This document shows positions 1-12,600 of a stretch of 64,000 nt of DNA, in pieces. The translations under genes were made by a program, and so were the position numbers. The stretch is from positions 3,492,001 to 3,556,000 of the forward strand of contig OX031060.1 of NCBI GenBank assembly GCA_943736015.1, written 5' to 3'. This DNA is from Tridacna crocea (taxonomy: Eukaryota > Mollusca > Bivalvia > Cardiida > Cardiidae). Each line of letters begins with the position of its first letter. Position 1 is the stretch's first letter. Below the pieces are notes generated by a model. That model searched no databases. It was not told where the DNA came from and saw only the letters and a list, made by a program, of their open reading frames with translations.

Positions 1-404
1 ACAAAAAATGCTGGTAACCAGCATTTTCTTCTTTTCCCACAATGTTAACTATCTCTTCTAATACAAATTCCATCTTTTGATTATCATTTTATTTGTCATC
101 TGAAAATGCTTTGAATTTCCATGAGTCTTACATTTTGATAGTAGAAATAAGGGGGTTAACCCCCTTGCAAACCTTTCCCACACAATGCTGACTTTTACAA
201 AATGTATGGACAGAGGCTTTTGAAAACATTGTGGAAAAAGGAGAAAATGCCATTAACTAGCATTTTCTCCTTTTTCTGAAACGTTTTCTACCCTTTGAAA
301 GACAAATTTTGTGTTTTGAGTCAAACTGGATCTGTCATCTGCAAATTAATGCTTTCAATATTTGGACAAGACTAAAATTTTGTTGTCTTATAAACAGTTA
401 ATAA
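1..404 (+). mobile_element. Two TTAA MITEs, first cut by window start
   Basis: The first copy begins inside its core palindrome and ends about 157; the second (155-404) has a mutated core, ATGCCATTAACTAGCAT. The stretch 405-685 holds one hairpin repeat and no gene. Confidence 0.7.
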
Positions 405-807
405 ATAGACTATCCCAATCAATACACATTTACAGATACTACATTTTAAAGACTATCTATTTTCATCAGAATGTCAGGCATAAATGTGGACAGTGTTCTG
501 TGCAGTCTGATCTTGATCTACACTTTTACCATGTCATGGGTCCAAACTATAAGCATTTTCTCCTTTTCCCACTTTTTTTCCCACCTTCTACGGATGTATT
601 CACTCACAATGGTTCACAATTAAATTGTCTGAAAATGCATTCAATGTAACTGGTAAAAACAAGCTTCTTGTCTCAAAAATATACAGTAAAACCTTTACCA
701 AACACCAAAGTTTACGACTAATCCGATTTGAATGCAGTTGCAGATGACAAAATAAATGTAACTAAAAGACTGAAAATTGTATTGGGAAGGATAGAAAAAA
801 TTGTGGA

Positions 808-3240
808 ACAAGAGCGGCAAATTGTCGCAAGATACGCCCGTCTTACCCCAAGTTGTAAAGGTGGGGCATGCACCAAACAAAATTCAAGTATGAAAAACAA
901 CAAAGGGCAATAACTCAAAAATAAAGCAAACAAGAGTTGTGATTCCTGTGCACTGCACTCCCCATGGATGAGATCTATCCACCCATCAAATTTCATAACC
1001 CTAGCTACTATAGTTTTGGAGATATGCTCCGTACAAAAATCAAGTATGAAAAACGACAAAGGGCAATAACTCAAAAATTAAGCAAGCAAGAGTTATGATT
1101 CTTATGCACTGCACATACCCTCGGTAAGATCTATCCAGCCATGAAATTTCATAAGCCTAGCTAGTATAGTTTTGGAGATATGCTCCGGACATAATTCAAG
1201 TATGAAAAACAACAATGGGCAATAACTCAAAAATAAGCGAGCAAGAGTTATGATTCCTGTGACTGCACTCCCCGTCAATGAGATCTATCCACCCATAAAA
1301 TTTCATAACCCTAGCTAGTATAGTTTTGGAGATATGCTCCGGACAAAATTCAAGTATGAAAAACGACAAAGGGCAATAACTCAAAAATTAAGCAAGCAAG
1401 AGTTATGATTCCTGTGCACTGCACTCCCCCTCAGTGAGATCTATCCACCCATGAAATTTCATAACCCTAGCTAGTATAGTTTTGAAGATATGCTCCGGAC
1501 AAAATTCAAGTATGAAAAAGGACAAAGGGCAATAACTCAAAAATTAAGCAAGCAAGAGTTATAATTCCTGTGCACTGCACTCCCCGTCAATGAGATCTAT
1601 CCACCCATGAAATTTCATAACCCTAGCTAGTATAGTTTTGGAGATATGCTCCGGACAAAATTCAAGTATGAAAAAGGACAAAGGGCAATAACTCAAAAAT
1701 TAACCAAGCAAGAGTTATGATTCCTGTGCACTGCACTCCCCCCCGGTGAGATCTATCCACCCATGAAATTTCATAACCCTAGCTACTATAGTTTTGAAGA
1801 TATGCTCCGGACAAAATTCAAGTATGAAAAACGACAAAGGGCAATAACTCAAAAATTAAGCGAGCAAGAGTTATGATTCCTGTGCACTGCACTCCCCGTC
1901 AATGAGATCTATCCACCCATGAAATTTCATAACCCTAGCTAGTATAGTTTTGGAGATATGCTCCGGACAAAATTCAAGTATGAAAAACAACAAAGGGCAA
2001 TAACTCAAAAATTAAGCGAGCAAGAGTTATGATTCCTGTGCACTGCACTCCCCGTCAATGAGATCTATCCACCCATGAAATTTCATAAACCTAGCTAGTA
2101 TAGTTTTGGAGATATGCTCCGGACAAAATTCAAGTATGAAAAACAACAAAGGGCAAAAACTCAAAAAATAAGCGAGCAAGAGTTATGATTCTTGTGCACT
2201 GCACTCCCCCTTGATGAGATCTATCCACCCATGAAATTTCATAACCCTAGCTAGTATAGTTTTGGAGATATGCTCCGGACAAAATTCAAGTATGAAAAAC
2301 AACAAAGGGCAATAACTCAAAAATTAAGCAAGCAAGAGTTATGATTCTTGTGCACTGCACTCCCCCTCGATGAGATGTATCCACCCATGAAATTTCATAA
2401 CCCTAGCTAGTATAGTTTTGGAGATATGCTCCGGACAAAGAACTGGACGCCGCCCGCCCGCCCGGACGCCCGCCCGCCCGCCCGGCACGGGTGATCCCAT
2501 AATACGTCCCGTCTTCGACGGGTGTATAAAAATGACAAAGGGCAATAACTGAAAAATTAAGAAAGCAAGAGTTATGATTCTTGTGCACTGCACTCCCCCT
2601 CAGTGAGATCTATCCACCCATGAAATTTCATAACCCTAGCTAGTATAGTTTTGGAGATATGCTCCGGACAAAATTCAAGTATGAAAAACAACAAAGGGCA
2701 ATAACTCAAAAATTAAGCGAGCAAGAGTTGTGATTTGTGTGCACTGCACCCCCCATTCATGAGATCTATCCACCCATGAAATTTCATAACCCTAGGTAGT
2801 ATAGTATTGGTGATATGCTTCGGACAAAAATCAAGTATGAAAAACGACAAAGGGCAATAACTCAAAAATTAACCAAGCAAGAGTTATGATTCCTGTGCAC
2901 TGCACCCAGCCTCGGTGAGATCTATCTACCCATGAAATTTCATAACCCTAGCTAGTATAGTTTTGGAGATATGCTCCGGACAAAATTCAAGTATGAAAAA
3001 CAACAAAGGGCAATAACTCAAAAATTAAGCGAGCAAGAGTTATGATTCCTGTGCACTGCACTCCGCCTCGATGAGATCTATCCACCCATGAAATTTCATA
3101 ACCCTAGCTTGTATAGTTTTGGAGATATGCTCCGGACAAAGAACTGGACGCCGCCCGCCCGCCCGCCCGCCCGGACGCCCGCCCACCCGCCCGCCCGCCA
3201 CGGGTGATCCCATAATACGTCCCGTCTTCGACGGGCGTAT
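808..3240 (+). mobile_element. Pearl-like element with ~155-bp tandem units
   Basis: Left end GAACAAGAGCGGCAAATTGT CGCAAGATACGCCCGTC; right end GACGGGCGTAT at 3230-3240, giving inverted ends ATACGCCCGTC. Inside are about 14 units of about 155 bp (key words CAAGTATGAAAAAC, AAGCGAGCAAGAGTTATG, TGCACTGCACTCC, TAGTTTTGGAGATATGCTCC). A (CCCG)n-rich tract precedes the right end at 3145-3205. A second right-end block sits inside at 2435-2525, as if two elements fused. The layout resembles oyster pearl elements, which are now usually grouped with Helentron/HINE-type elements. It has split a MITE (686-812 and 3243-3350). Confidence 0.7.
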
Positions 3241-3358
3241 AAAAAGGAGAAAATGCTAGTTTCCAGCATTTTCTCCTTTTCCCACAGTGTTTTCAAAAGG
3301 CTTCTTTCTCAGATTCATCAAAAGTGGGGATTGTTTGGTAAAGAGTTAATTACATGTA

Positions 3359-3586
3359 TTAATCTTTTACCAGACAACAAAGTTTTAGTCTTATCCAAAT
3401 TGAAAGCATTTGCAGACAACAGTTTCAATCTGGCTCAAAAAGTACAATTTTTTCTTTGATTTGGTCGCAAACTATGGAAAAAGGAGAAAATGCTGGTAAC
3501 CAGCATTTTCTCCTTTTCCCATAACGTTTTCAAAAGCTTTCTTTGTCAGGAGCCTTCAAAGTTGGGATTGTGTGGTAAAGAGTTAA
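3359..3586 (-). mobile_element. TTAA MITE in the CYP39A1 3' UTR
   Basis: Nearly full length. Its right tip GTGGTAAAGAGTTAA lies 10 bp from the CYP39A1 stop codon. The core reads GGTAACC although the arms are in minus orientation. Confidence 0.85.
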
Positions 3587-3595
3587 ACTAGCTCC

Positions 3596-3670
3596 TTATC
3601 TGTTCCTCTGTGTACATGTGATGAAGAATGGTGTGAGTGGCTGCTGAGTACCAACAACATGAGACAAATC
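3596..3670 (-). CDS. CYP39A1: CYP39A1 exon 11 (C-terminus)
   Basis: Acceptor tttacag/GATTTG, phase 0. It encodes DLSHVVGTQQPLTPFFITCT then QRNR and TAA at 3598-3596. Human CYP39A1 ends with the comparable HLVGVPQPEGQCRIEYKQRI. A MITE begins about 10 bp after the stop, so the 3' UTR is probably MITE-derived. Confidence 0.82.
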   Translation of the reverse strand, partial: DLSHVVGTQQPLTPFFITCTQRNR

Positions 3671-6600
3671 CTGTAAAGAAATAAAATACAGTATTATCAT
3701 ACTGAACAATTTTTGAAATGGGTCACCCAAATAATACTACTGTGAAATTTTTTCAAAATCAGACCAGCTGTTTAAGAGGAGAAGATTTTTTAAAGAATTT
3801 CTTAAATAATTCCATTTGATTGCCAAAGCAACCAGAGTTTTAGATGGAATCAAATTCTGTGAACAATTTTAAAGAGAACTTCCTCGACAACATTCCAGCT
3901 AAGTCTGGTCCAAATTGGCCGAGTGGTTTAGGAGATGATGTTTACAGAATTGTTGACTCCACAGGAGTGCAAAGAACCCCCTCTCAAAGCTAAGTTTTTC
4001 AGCGGATCAAAATTTTGCAGTTTTTGAAAAGGGTCACCCAGGGAACACTATTGTGAAATTATTTCAAAATCTGACCATCAGTTTCTGACGAGAAGATTTT
4101 TAAAGAATATCTTAGAAAAATCCATTTGGTTGTTATGGCAACGAGAGTTTTTGATATTCTGTAAACAATTTTTTAATAAGACCTCCCAAAGAACATTTCT
4201 GCCGAGCTTGGTTTAAACTGGCCAGGCGGTTTAGGAGGAGATGATGTTTAAAGAATTGCTGATGACAAACGACGGATGATGGGCACCCAGTGAGCCTAAA
4301 AGCTCCCCTCCAGCATGTGATTAACCTTTTCCCAAACAACAAATTTTGGACTCTTCCAAACTAAATGAGTTTGCAGACGACAATTTTAGATTTGGATAAA
4401 ATGGCAGAAAGTTTTCCAAAAGGGTAGAAAGCACTGTGGGAAAAGGAGAAATTGCTCGTTTCGAGCAATTTCTCCTTTTCCCACAGTGTTTTCAAAAGAC
4501 GTTTACTGCAGACAGGTAAAAACCAGGGCTTGTTTGGGAAAGGGTTAAGTGAGGTAAAAAGGAGAAAATGTGGTAAGCAATATTTTCACCTTTTTCTACA
4601 ATGTTTAGTAAAGTCTCATTTTTTAATTTCATAAAAACACCAGGTTCTTAGATAAAGGATTGAAGAGCATGATTTGACTTGTTACCATACAATCCTGACG
4701 TTTAACAACTCTATGAAAGAAGCCTTCTGAAAACATTGTGGGAAAAGGAGAAAATGCTGGTAACCAGCATTTTCTCCTTTTCCAACAAAGTTTTATCTCC
4801 TCTTTGATACAAATTTTCTGTCACTTTTATTTTGATGTCTGAAAATATTTTCAATTTGGACCAGTCAAATGTTTTTTCGTATGGTAAAGAGTGAACTCAT
4901 TACTAAATGACAAGATTCTAGGTTTGCCCAAATCAAGAGCATTTGCAGACGACAAAATAAAAGTGACTGAAAATTTTAAATTTGTATTGTGTTGGGTAAA
5001 AAACATTGTGGGAAAAGGAGAAAATGCTGGTTACCAGCTTTTTCTCCTTTTCCCACAATGTTTTCCAAAGAATTCTTTCTCAGAGTCGACAAAAGTAGGG
5101 ACTGTGTGGTAATGGGTTAAATCTAGTTTTCACTGAAAATCAATCGATTTCTGAAAGCAACTGCAGCAGATTATTGGCACTCACATGTGGTGCTCTTGTT
5201 TTTGGAAAACAGCTGAGCCACAAAAAAAAACTTACAGCTTTAGGTACTGAACTGTGTATAGTTGTGTCAAATTTCAGTAAAAACAAGGCAACAAACAGCT
5301 CTATTTCCATCAAGGCAAACCATCTGTAGAAAAAAAAACAAATTTTCATTATAAAACAAAACAACAAATCTTGCCTTACGTAGACAGGTTTTGAAAACAT
5401 TGCTGGTACCATCATTTTTTACTACACTGTTCATTCTTTCAGAGACAGATCATTTGGGCTTCCAGTCTTTTGCTGTTTGCAAAACGCTTTCATCATAGAA
5501 ATAACTTCTTGCTTACTGCTTTTCTTTTTTTTTTTCTATGATTGGTAGACTCTTATACAAGTAATGACTAGATTCATTTTCAAGAGCCAGTGATAAAAGC
5601 AACTGGTTGGGCCTGGCCATCTATCTATTTTCTGCTAGCGGCTGGGCTTCCTTGAAAACAAGGTTCATCAATCCATGTTGAAAATAATATAAAATCGAGA
5701 AAGAAACTGGTTGTTACAAGTAATTTCTCTCTTTTTTTTTTTTGAAGAAAAAGATTCCACATGGTATTCATCTGTTATTTCTCTCTTTTTTTTTGAAGAA
5801 AAAGATTCCACATTGTATTCATCTACTAAACAATAGTTGAGGCTGATAATCCATACTTATGTTGTTGATGTCAGAGTTTTTATATGCATTATTTTTCAAT
5901 AACATGAATCAAGTCTTTTACCCTAGGGCAAACAACCCTTAGATACCCCTGAGACACAAGCCTTTTATTAACCCTTTCCCAAACAATCCATGGTTTGTAC
6001 GGGTCAGGAATAGAAGTCTTTTGAAAACATTGTGGGAAAAGGAGAAAATGCTGATAACCAGCATTTTCTCCTTTTCCCACAATGTTTTTTTCCACCCTAC
6101 AACATTGAAAAATCATCTTTTTAGCAACTGTTAATTTGTCATTTGTAAAATGCTTCCAGTTTGGTCTGGTCCAAAATCTGCTGTTTGGGAAAGGGTTAAT
6201 AAAACATTTATGTGAAAAGAGAAAAATACTGGAAACTAGCATTTTCTCATTTTCGAATGATGTTTTCTACTTCTAAAGGACAAATCTCATTATTTGAAAC
6301 ATACCTGAATTTACTGTCTGCAAAATGCTTTCAATATGGAGCAAGCATATTACTCAAAGTTAACTCTTTACCAGGTGACAAAATGTTTGCCATGTCTAAA
6401 CTTGCAGACTATGAAGTAATTTTCACTGGGCTTAAAACATAAAAGTTGCCTGTGAAAGTGTAGAAACAATTGTGGGAAAAAGGGAAATTGCTGGTTACCA
6501 GCATTTTCTCCTTTTCCCACAATTTTTCAAAAGCCTTTTTTCTCAGGGCTGTTTAAAGTCAGAACTGGTAGATAAAGTATGTTACCTTCCAGGACATCTA

Positions 6601-9600
6601 TATCGACCTCCTCCAAACCCAATAAATCCGTCCAGCGTAGCTTTTTTATTTTCCCATCTTTCTGGCATGAAAACATCAGGACTTTCAAACGTATTCTGAT
6701 CTCTGTTTGCCCAGTATGGGGATACCATTAACATTGTCCCTTTTTCTATGATGTAATTCTAAAACATTAATGTATTTGTTGTTGATTGACTGTACAGTGT
6801 TTAACCCAGTACCACACAATCCCTTCTTTTGACAACCCTGAGAAAGAAACCTATAGAAAACATTGTAGGAAAATGAGAAAATGCTGCTAACCAGCATTTT
6901 CTCCTTTTCCAAGTATGTTTTCTACTCTTCACAAAGCAAATTTCAAATTCTCAGTCACTTTTACTTTGTCATCCGCAAATGCTTTCAATTTTGACAAGCT
7001 TAAAATATTGTTGTTTGGAATGAGTTTCAACACTTTCAATTACCGGTATAATGTGGTGGTTAGTGCACCTATCCATGCTTTCCCACAGTTTCTTTCTACT
7101 AGCACTATGCACAATGTTCTACAAGCCATGTAAGACATCATGGAAACAATGATCAGTGGTGAGAAGGGGATTAGTTCTGTGGCAATGACCATAATCCTTG
7201 GAAACAAACTGTGTAGCATAACCTTATTTTGTATGTTTTCCATGATATTTTCTATAACATGCTTACAGCCATAACATCATGTGTGAATTAATTAAAGGTT
7301 TTAAGGACACAATATTTCGAAGTAAGTCACCTCTTTCCAAATGATCCAGAGCTGAGTACAAGCATTTTCCCTTTTGCCCACAGAGGTTTCTACCCTTTTT
7401 AACCCATTATCACACAATCCTTACTTTTGACGCCCCTGAGAAAAAAGCCTTTTGAAAACACTGTAGGAAAAGGAGCGAATGCTGGTAACCAGCATTTTCT
7501 CCTTTTCCCACCATGTTTTCTACCCTTCCCAGAACAAATTTCAATTTGTCAGTCACCTTTATTTGTCTTCTGCAAATGCTTTCAATTTGAACCAGTCTAA
7601 AATTTTGTCATGTGGTAAAGAGTTCAGACAATAACTTGAGACAAATCTAATTTGTTATCAGACGCAATAAGCTGTAGGGCTTATTTCAAAACCAGTGTCA
7701 AATAATAGGTTGAAGCTATTGAATTGTTCTTCTTGCCCCTCTTCTGTTCTACCTTATTTATTTTTGAAATAAAAAGGGGGAATGCATGAGAAAATCAAAT
7801 ATGATCAGATAACTGACTAAGGTCAAATAATGCAAGAAGGTCAAAGGTCAGATTATGGTTGTGTTCAGAGGTGAGAAAGTGGATGAAAGTCATATAACAT
7901 ACCAGATATTCGCCAAAGGTCATATATTAATCTGAGTCTGATGCCAGGATATGAACTAAAGTCTGGTAATGAACTTAAGCCAGGTGTTAGATAATGGACT
8001 GAGGTCAGAGGTCAGATAATGGACTAAGGTCAGATGTCAGATATTGGACTGAGGTTAGAGGTCAGATAATGGACTGAGGTTAGATGTCAGATAAAGGACT
8101 AAGGTCATATGTCAGATATTGGACTGAGGTTATAGGTCAGATAATGGACTAAGGTCAGAGGTCAGATAATGGACTAAGGTCAGAGGTCAGATAATGATAA
8201 AGTTTAGAGATCACATAAATTTACCTCTATCTTAAAATCCTGTGTAACTCTCCGTGTGAGGACACCTACTGACTGTATTCTAATGGCCTCCATTACACAG
8301 CATTTTAAATATGGCACTTTCCTCAAATCTTCTTGTGTAATATTGATGACAGATTCTGTTTAAGAAATATAGTTCAGGTTAAGGAAAAAACTGGCCACAA
8401 GAGCAAAGCTTGAAAGTACTTTACATTCAAATTTTGAAGGTCATGTTCACAAATTTAACATTTTGTCATACAAAACCATGTATTTTCATAAAATTTAATC
8501 TGTCATTTTCTTTGATTTTCTACGACACTAAAATTATGTTGTTTGGTAAAGGCTTAACTCTTTACCAAATGATAAAATTGTACACTTGTCCAAACTGAAG
8601 CCATTTGCAGACGACAAAATAAATATGGCTCAAAAATTGAAATTTGTTTTGGGAAAGGTAGAAAATATAGTGGGAAAAGTTATCAGCATTTTATCCTTTT
8701 CCGACAATGTTTTCAAAAGGTTTTTTTCACAGGGTCATTAAATGTAAGGATTGTGTGGTAAAGAGTTAAAGTTCTGTTGCAATGTAAAGAGAACCCATAT
8801 TATCACACAATTCCAACTTTTAATGTCCATGATGCTTTAGAAATCCCTTTTGAATTTGAAAACATGATGTCTGCAAATGTTTCAAATATGGATAAGCATA
8901 AAATTTTGTTTTTTTATCAAGAAATGATTTAAAGCACTTATATTCAAAGATTCAACTTCAAACACAGGAATTTAATCCTTTACGACAGAATGGTGGCAAA
9001 CAGGAAACCAATCTGTCATATAGAAAATAATGTTTTGCAATAATTTAATCAAATTATGAAGTATAGGTTGGATTGAGGTGTGACGAGACAAGAATTACTC
9101 ATTCGACTGCCAGGTAAAATGTAACAGCTGGCCTCATCAGAAATTTGGTGACATGATAGTGTTAATGAATAATCAGTCAGGTTGGCAACATAGACAAAAT
9201 ATAGATACTCTAAGAATCTCAAGTACAAATTTTTGAAAAAGTTTCTTTCTCAAGGTTTCTCTGTTATTCTAAGTTCTTATTTTTTACATACACTGCAGAA
9301 AGAGGTAGAATAAAACAAAGACCTGCAGAACAGGAATCTAATTTACCGTTTACCACACAACGATGACTTTTGACAACCCTTGGAAAGAAGCCTTTTGAAA
9401 ACAATGTGGCAAACAGAGAAAATGCTTGTAACCCGCATTTTCTCCTTTTCCTGCAATGTTTTCTACCTTATCAATAAACAATTGCACCATTTCAGCCACA
9501 CTAAAATTGTTGTCTGCAAATGCTTTCACTTTGGACAGGGCTAAAATTTTGTCGTCTGGTCAAGAGTTAACCCTTTCCCAAACAATCCCGGATTTTACGG

Positions 9601-12600
9601 GTCAGGAATAGAAGCCTTTTGAAAACATTGTGGGAAAAGGAGAAAATGCTGGTAACCAGCATTTTCTCCTTTTCCCACAATGTGTTCTACCCTATCATTT
9701 AGAAAAATTATTTTTTTAGGAACTGTTAATTTGTCATCTGCAAAATGCTTTCAATTTGGTCTGGTCCAAAATTTGCCGTTTGGGAAAGGGTTAAGGATGC
9801 AAGGTTCCTGGATGCACAAGATCACATGACATGTCTGTAATAATTTACAGAAATAAACATCTTTCTTACTTTCAACTTGATGCCCAAATGTGTCACTAAG
9901 CTCTTTCCTTAACCTCCTTTCAATTGCTTTATTTCCAAGAATGTTTGTTAAGGTCCAAAAAGTAAACTGTAAATAAAAGACAGTATTAAATTTCTTACAT
10001 GCACGAAAAATTATGTGAGAGAGATTTGAAAACAATGTAGCAAAAGGAGAAATTGGTGGTTACTATCTTTTTCTCTTTTTCCCACAATGTTTTCCACAAT
10101 TTCGAACAATCTCACCATTTTTGACATCTTTAATCGGTTGCTTGAACAGCTTTCACTTTGGACAAATCTAAAACTTTGTTGCCTGGTACATGTATAGAGT
10201 TACCTGCAAAGTTGTGCAGCTTAAAGTGCATTGCTAGAAAAGCTAGCCTTCTAGAAAGGCACCAAACTCTTTACAACACAACAAAAATATTGACTTATCC
10301 AAACTGCAAGCACCTACAAATGACAATTTTAATGTGGCTAAAAAGAAGCAATTTTTTTTAATAGGGTAGAAAACTTTGTTGGCAAACCAGGAAATGTTGG
10401 TTACCAGCATTTTCTCCTTTCTTCAAGATTTCCTGACCATGAAAGTAACAGAGTTTCTGATTGTCTAAACCATTTGGTTTAGCCAATCAGAAGTTCTGTT
10501 ACATTCACTCTACATTGAACTTGTTACAAAACAAGTGCACCACATGCACATGCAAAAGCTTGGCTGCAGTTGTGTCAAAGTTCTAAGTAAGAAAGGGACA
10601 TAACGGAGTAAAAATTACTTTGACGCTTGCCTGCCCTTTCTGTATAGGTTCCCCTGTTGATAGTAAACAAATTTGTGCAAATTTGAAGTAAATATCTTTA
10701 GTATTAACAGAGATATCATAATATTGCAAGATTCTTGTACAACATGGATAACGACACAGATAAAGATCAGGATGCAGACAATGATGCCAGGCCTAATACT
10801 ATACCTTGATGTTTTCTTTGAAAACAGCCTTGATAAAAATCTGGTGACTTGTCTAAATTAAAGCAGATGAGAAATTATCTTCACTTACTGGAATGGCATT
10901 GGCAAGAGAGGCCCAAAGTAACAAGACCGCATAATTGGTGGCACACTTTTCATCTAACACTGATATATATTCTTCTAAAAGTGTTCTCTGTAAAGGAAAA
11001 AATGAGAATTTCTCAGAAGTCAGAAGTAAATAATTGACGCCAAGAGCACCAAATAAACCTAAAAGCAATTTTCACTCCGGGAAAAAGACACATATAAGAG
11101 CAATGTCAAGACTGCCCTAATCATGGATATGCCAGAAAAGCAGACAGTGAGGATACAAGAACATTAGTATTATAAACACTAATGATCATGTATAAAAAGG
11201 TTAAATCTTTACCACAAAATCCTTACTTTTAACAACCCTGAAAAAGAAAGCTTTTGAAAACATACTAGGTAAAGGAGAAAATGCTGGAAACAAGCATTTT
11301 CTCCTTTTCCAACAATGTTTTCTAGACTTCCCAAATCAAGTTTCAATTTTTGAGTCACCTTTGTCATCTGCAAATGCTCCCAATTTGGATCAGTCTAATA
11401 TTTTATTGATCGGTAAGGAGATTACCCTTTACCAGATCACATAATGTTGGACTTGTCCTTAACTCTTTACCAAACGACAAAATTTTAGACTAGTCCAAAT
11501 TGAAGGCATTTTCAGACAACACTTTGAATTTGGCTGAAATGATTGTAATTGTCTGTGAAAGGGTAGAAAACCTTGTGGGAAAAGGAGAAAATGCAGGTTA
11601 CCTGCATTTTCTCCTTTTCCTACAAGGTTTTCCAAAAGCTATGTCCTGAGGGTTGTTAAAACTCGGGATTGTGTGGTAAAGGGTTAATGACAGCATAAGC
11701 AGATGACAAACTTATAATGTCACTAAAATGCCACAGATACAGTATTTGTCTTTCAAATTTGATTTTGTAAACATAGTGGGAAAAGCTTGTTACCAGCATT
11801 TTCTCTTTTTCCAACCATGTTTTCATTATCACTTTCCATCATTGTCCTGGATTTTGTGGCAAAAGTTTAACTCTTTACCACATAATCACAACTTTTAACA
11901 CCTGTGTGTAAGAAGCCTTTTGAAAGCATTGTTGGAAAAGGAGAACATGCTGTTAACCAGCATTTTCTCCTTTGCCCACAATGTTTTCTTCCCCAACCAA
12001 AACAAAAACCATTACTTCAGTTACATATAATTTGTCATCTGCAAATCCTGTCAACTTAGACCAGTCTAATTTTTTTGTCGTTTGGTAAAGAGTTAACAAA
12101 AAGAAAGTCACAACCTAGACAAAAAAACTTGACATATACATGTGTCCCACAACCATACAAAACCTCCTCACCTTGTTCTCGGATTTTAACCCTTCTTTTA
12201 CAATTTTAGAAGTAATTGGCTCTACTAGGCTCATCAGAAAATGCTTTGCTCTTGTCCATTTTGGAAGAAAAATAGATGGAAGCCTGGCACCTCTTTCAAA
12301 TTGCCTGTCAAAGTCTAGAAATGTGTCTACGAACACACGAAAATCAGCCTGAAATAAACAGAAGTAGTGCTGACTAAACTCCCTACCAACAACAAAATCT
12401 TAGATTTCCAGTTGCTCAACTTCAATATGTGGCCCATCATGCAAAAAGGGACCATCTGAGAATTCTGTACATCAATTAAATGAAAACAGATTATTGATAG
12501 TGCAGGTCAGTTTCAGCTGATAATTAAAAAATGACTGTATAATAAGGTACAATAACCACTTTTCATACAGAAAATGTCATCAAAGCAAAAAGTGTCAACC

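Noticed and set aside
718-1384. Frames with MSYCPLSFFILEFCPEH
   Set aside because: They repeat with the 155-bp units of the pearl-like element.
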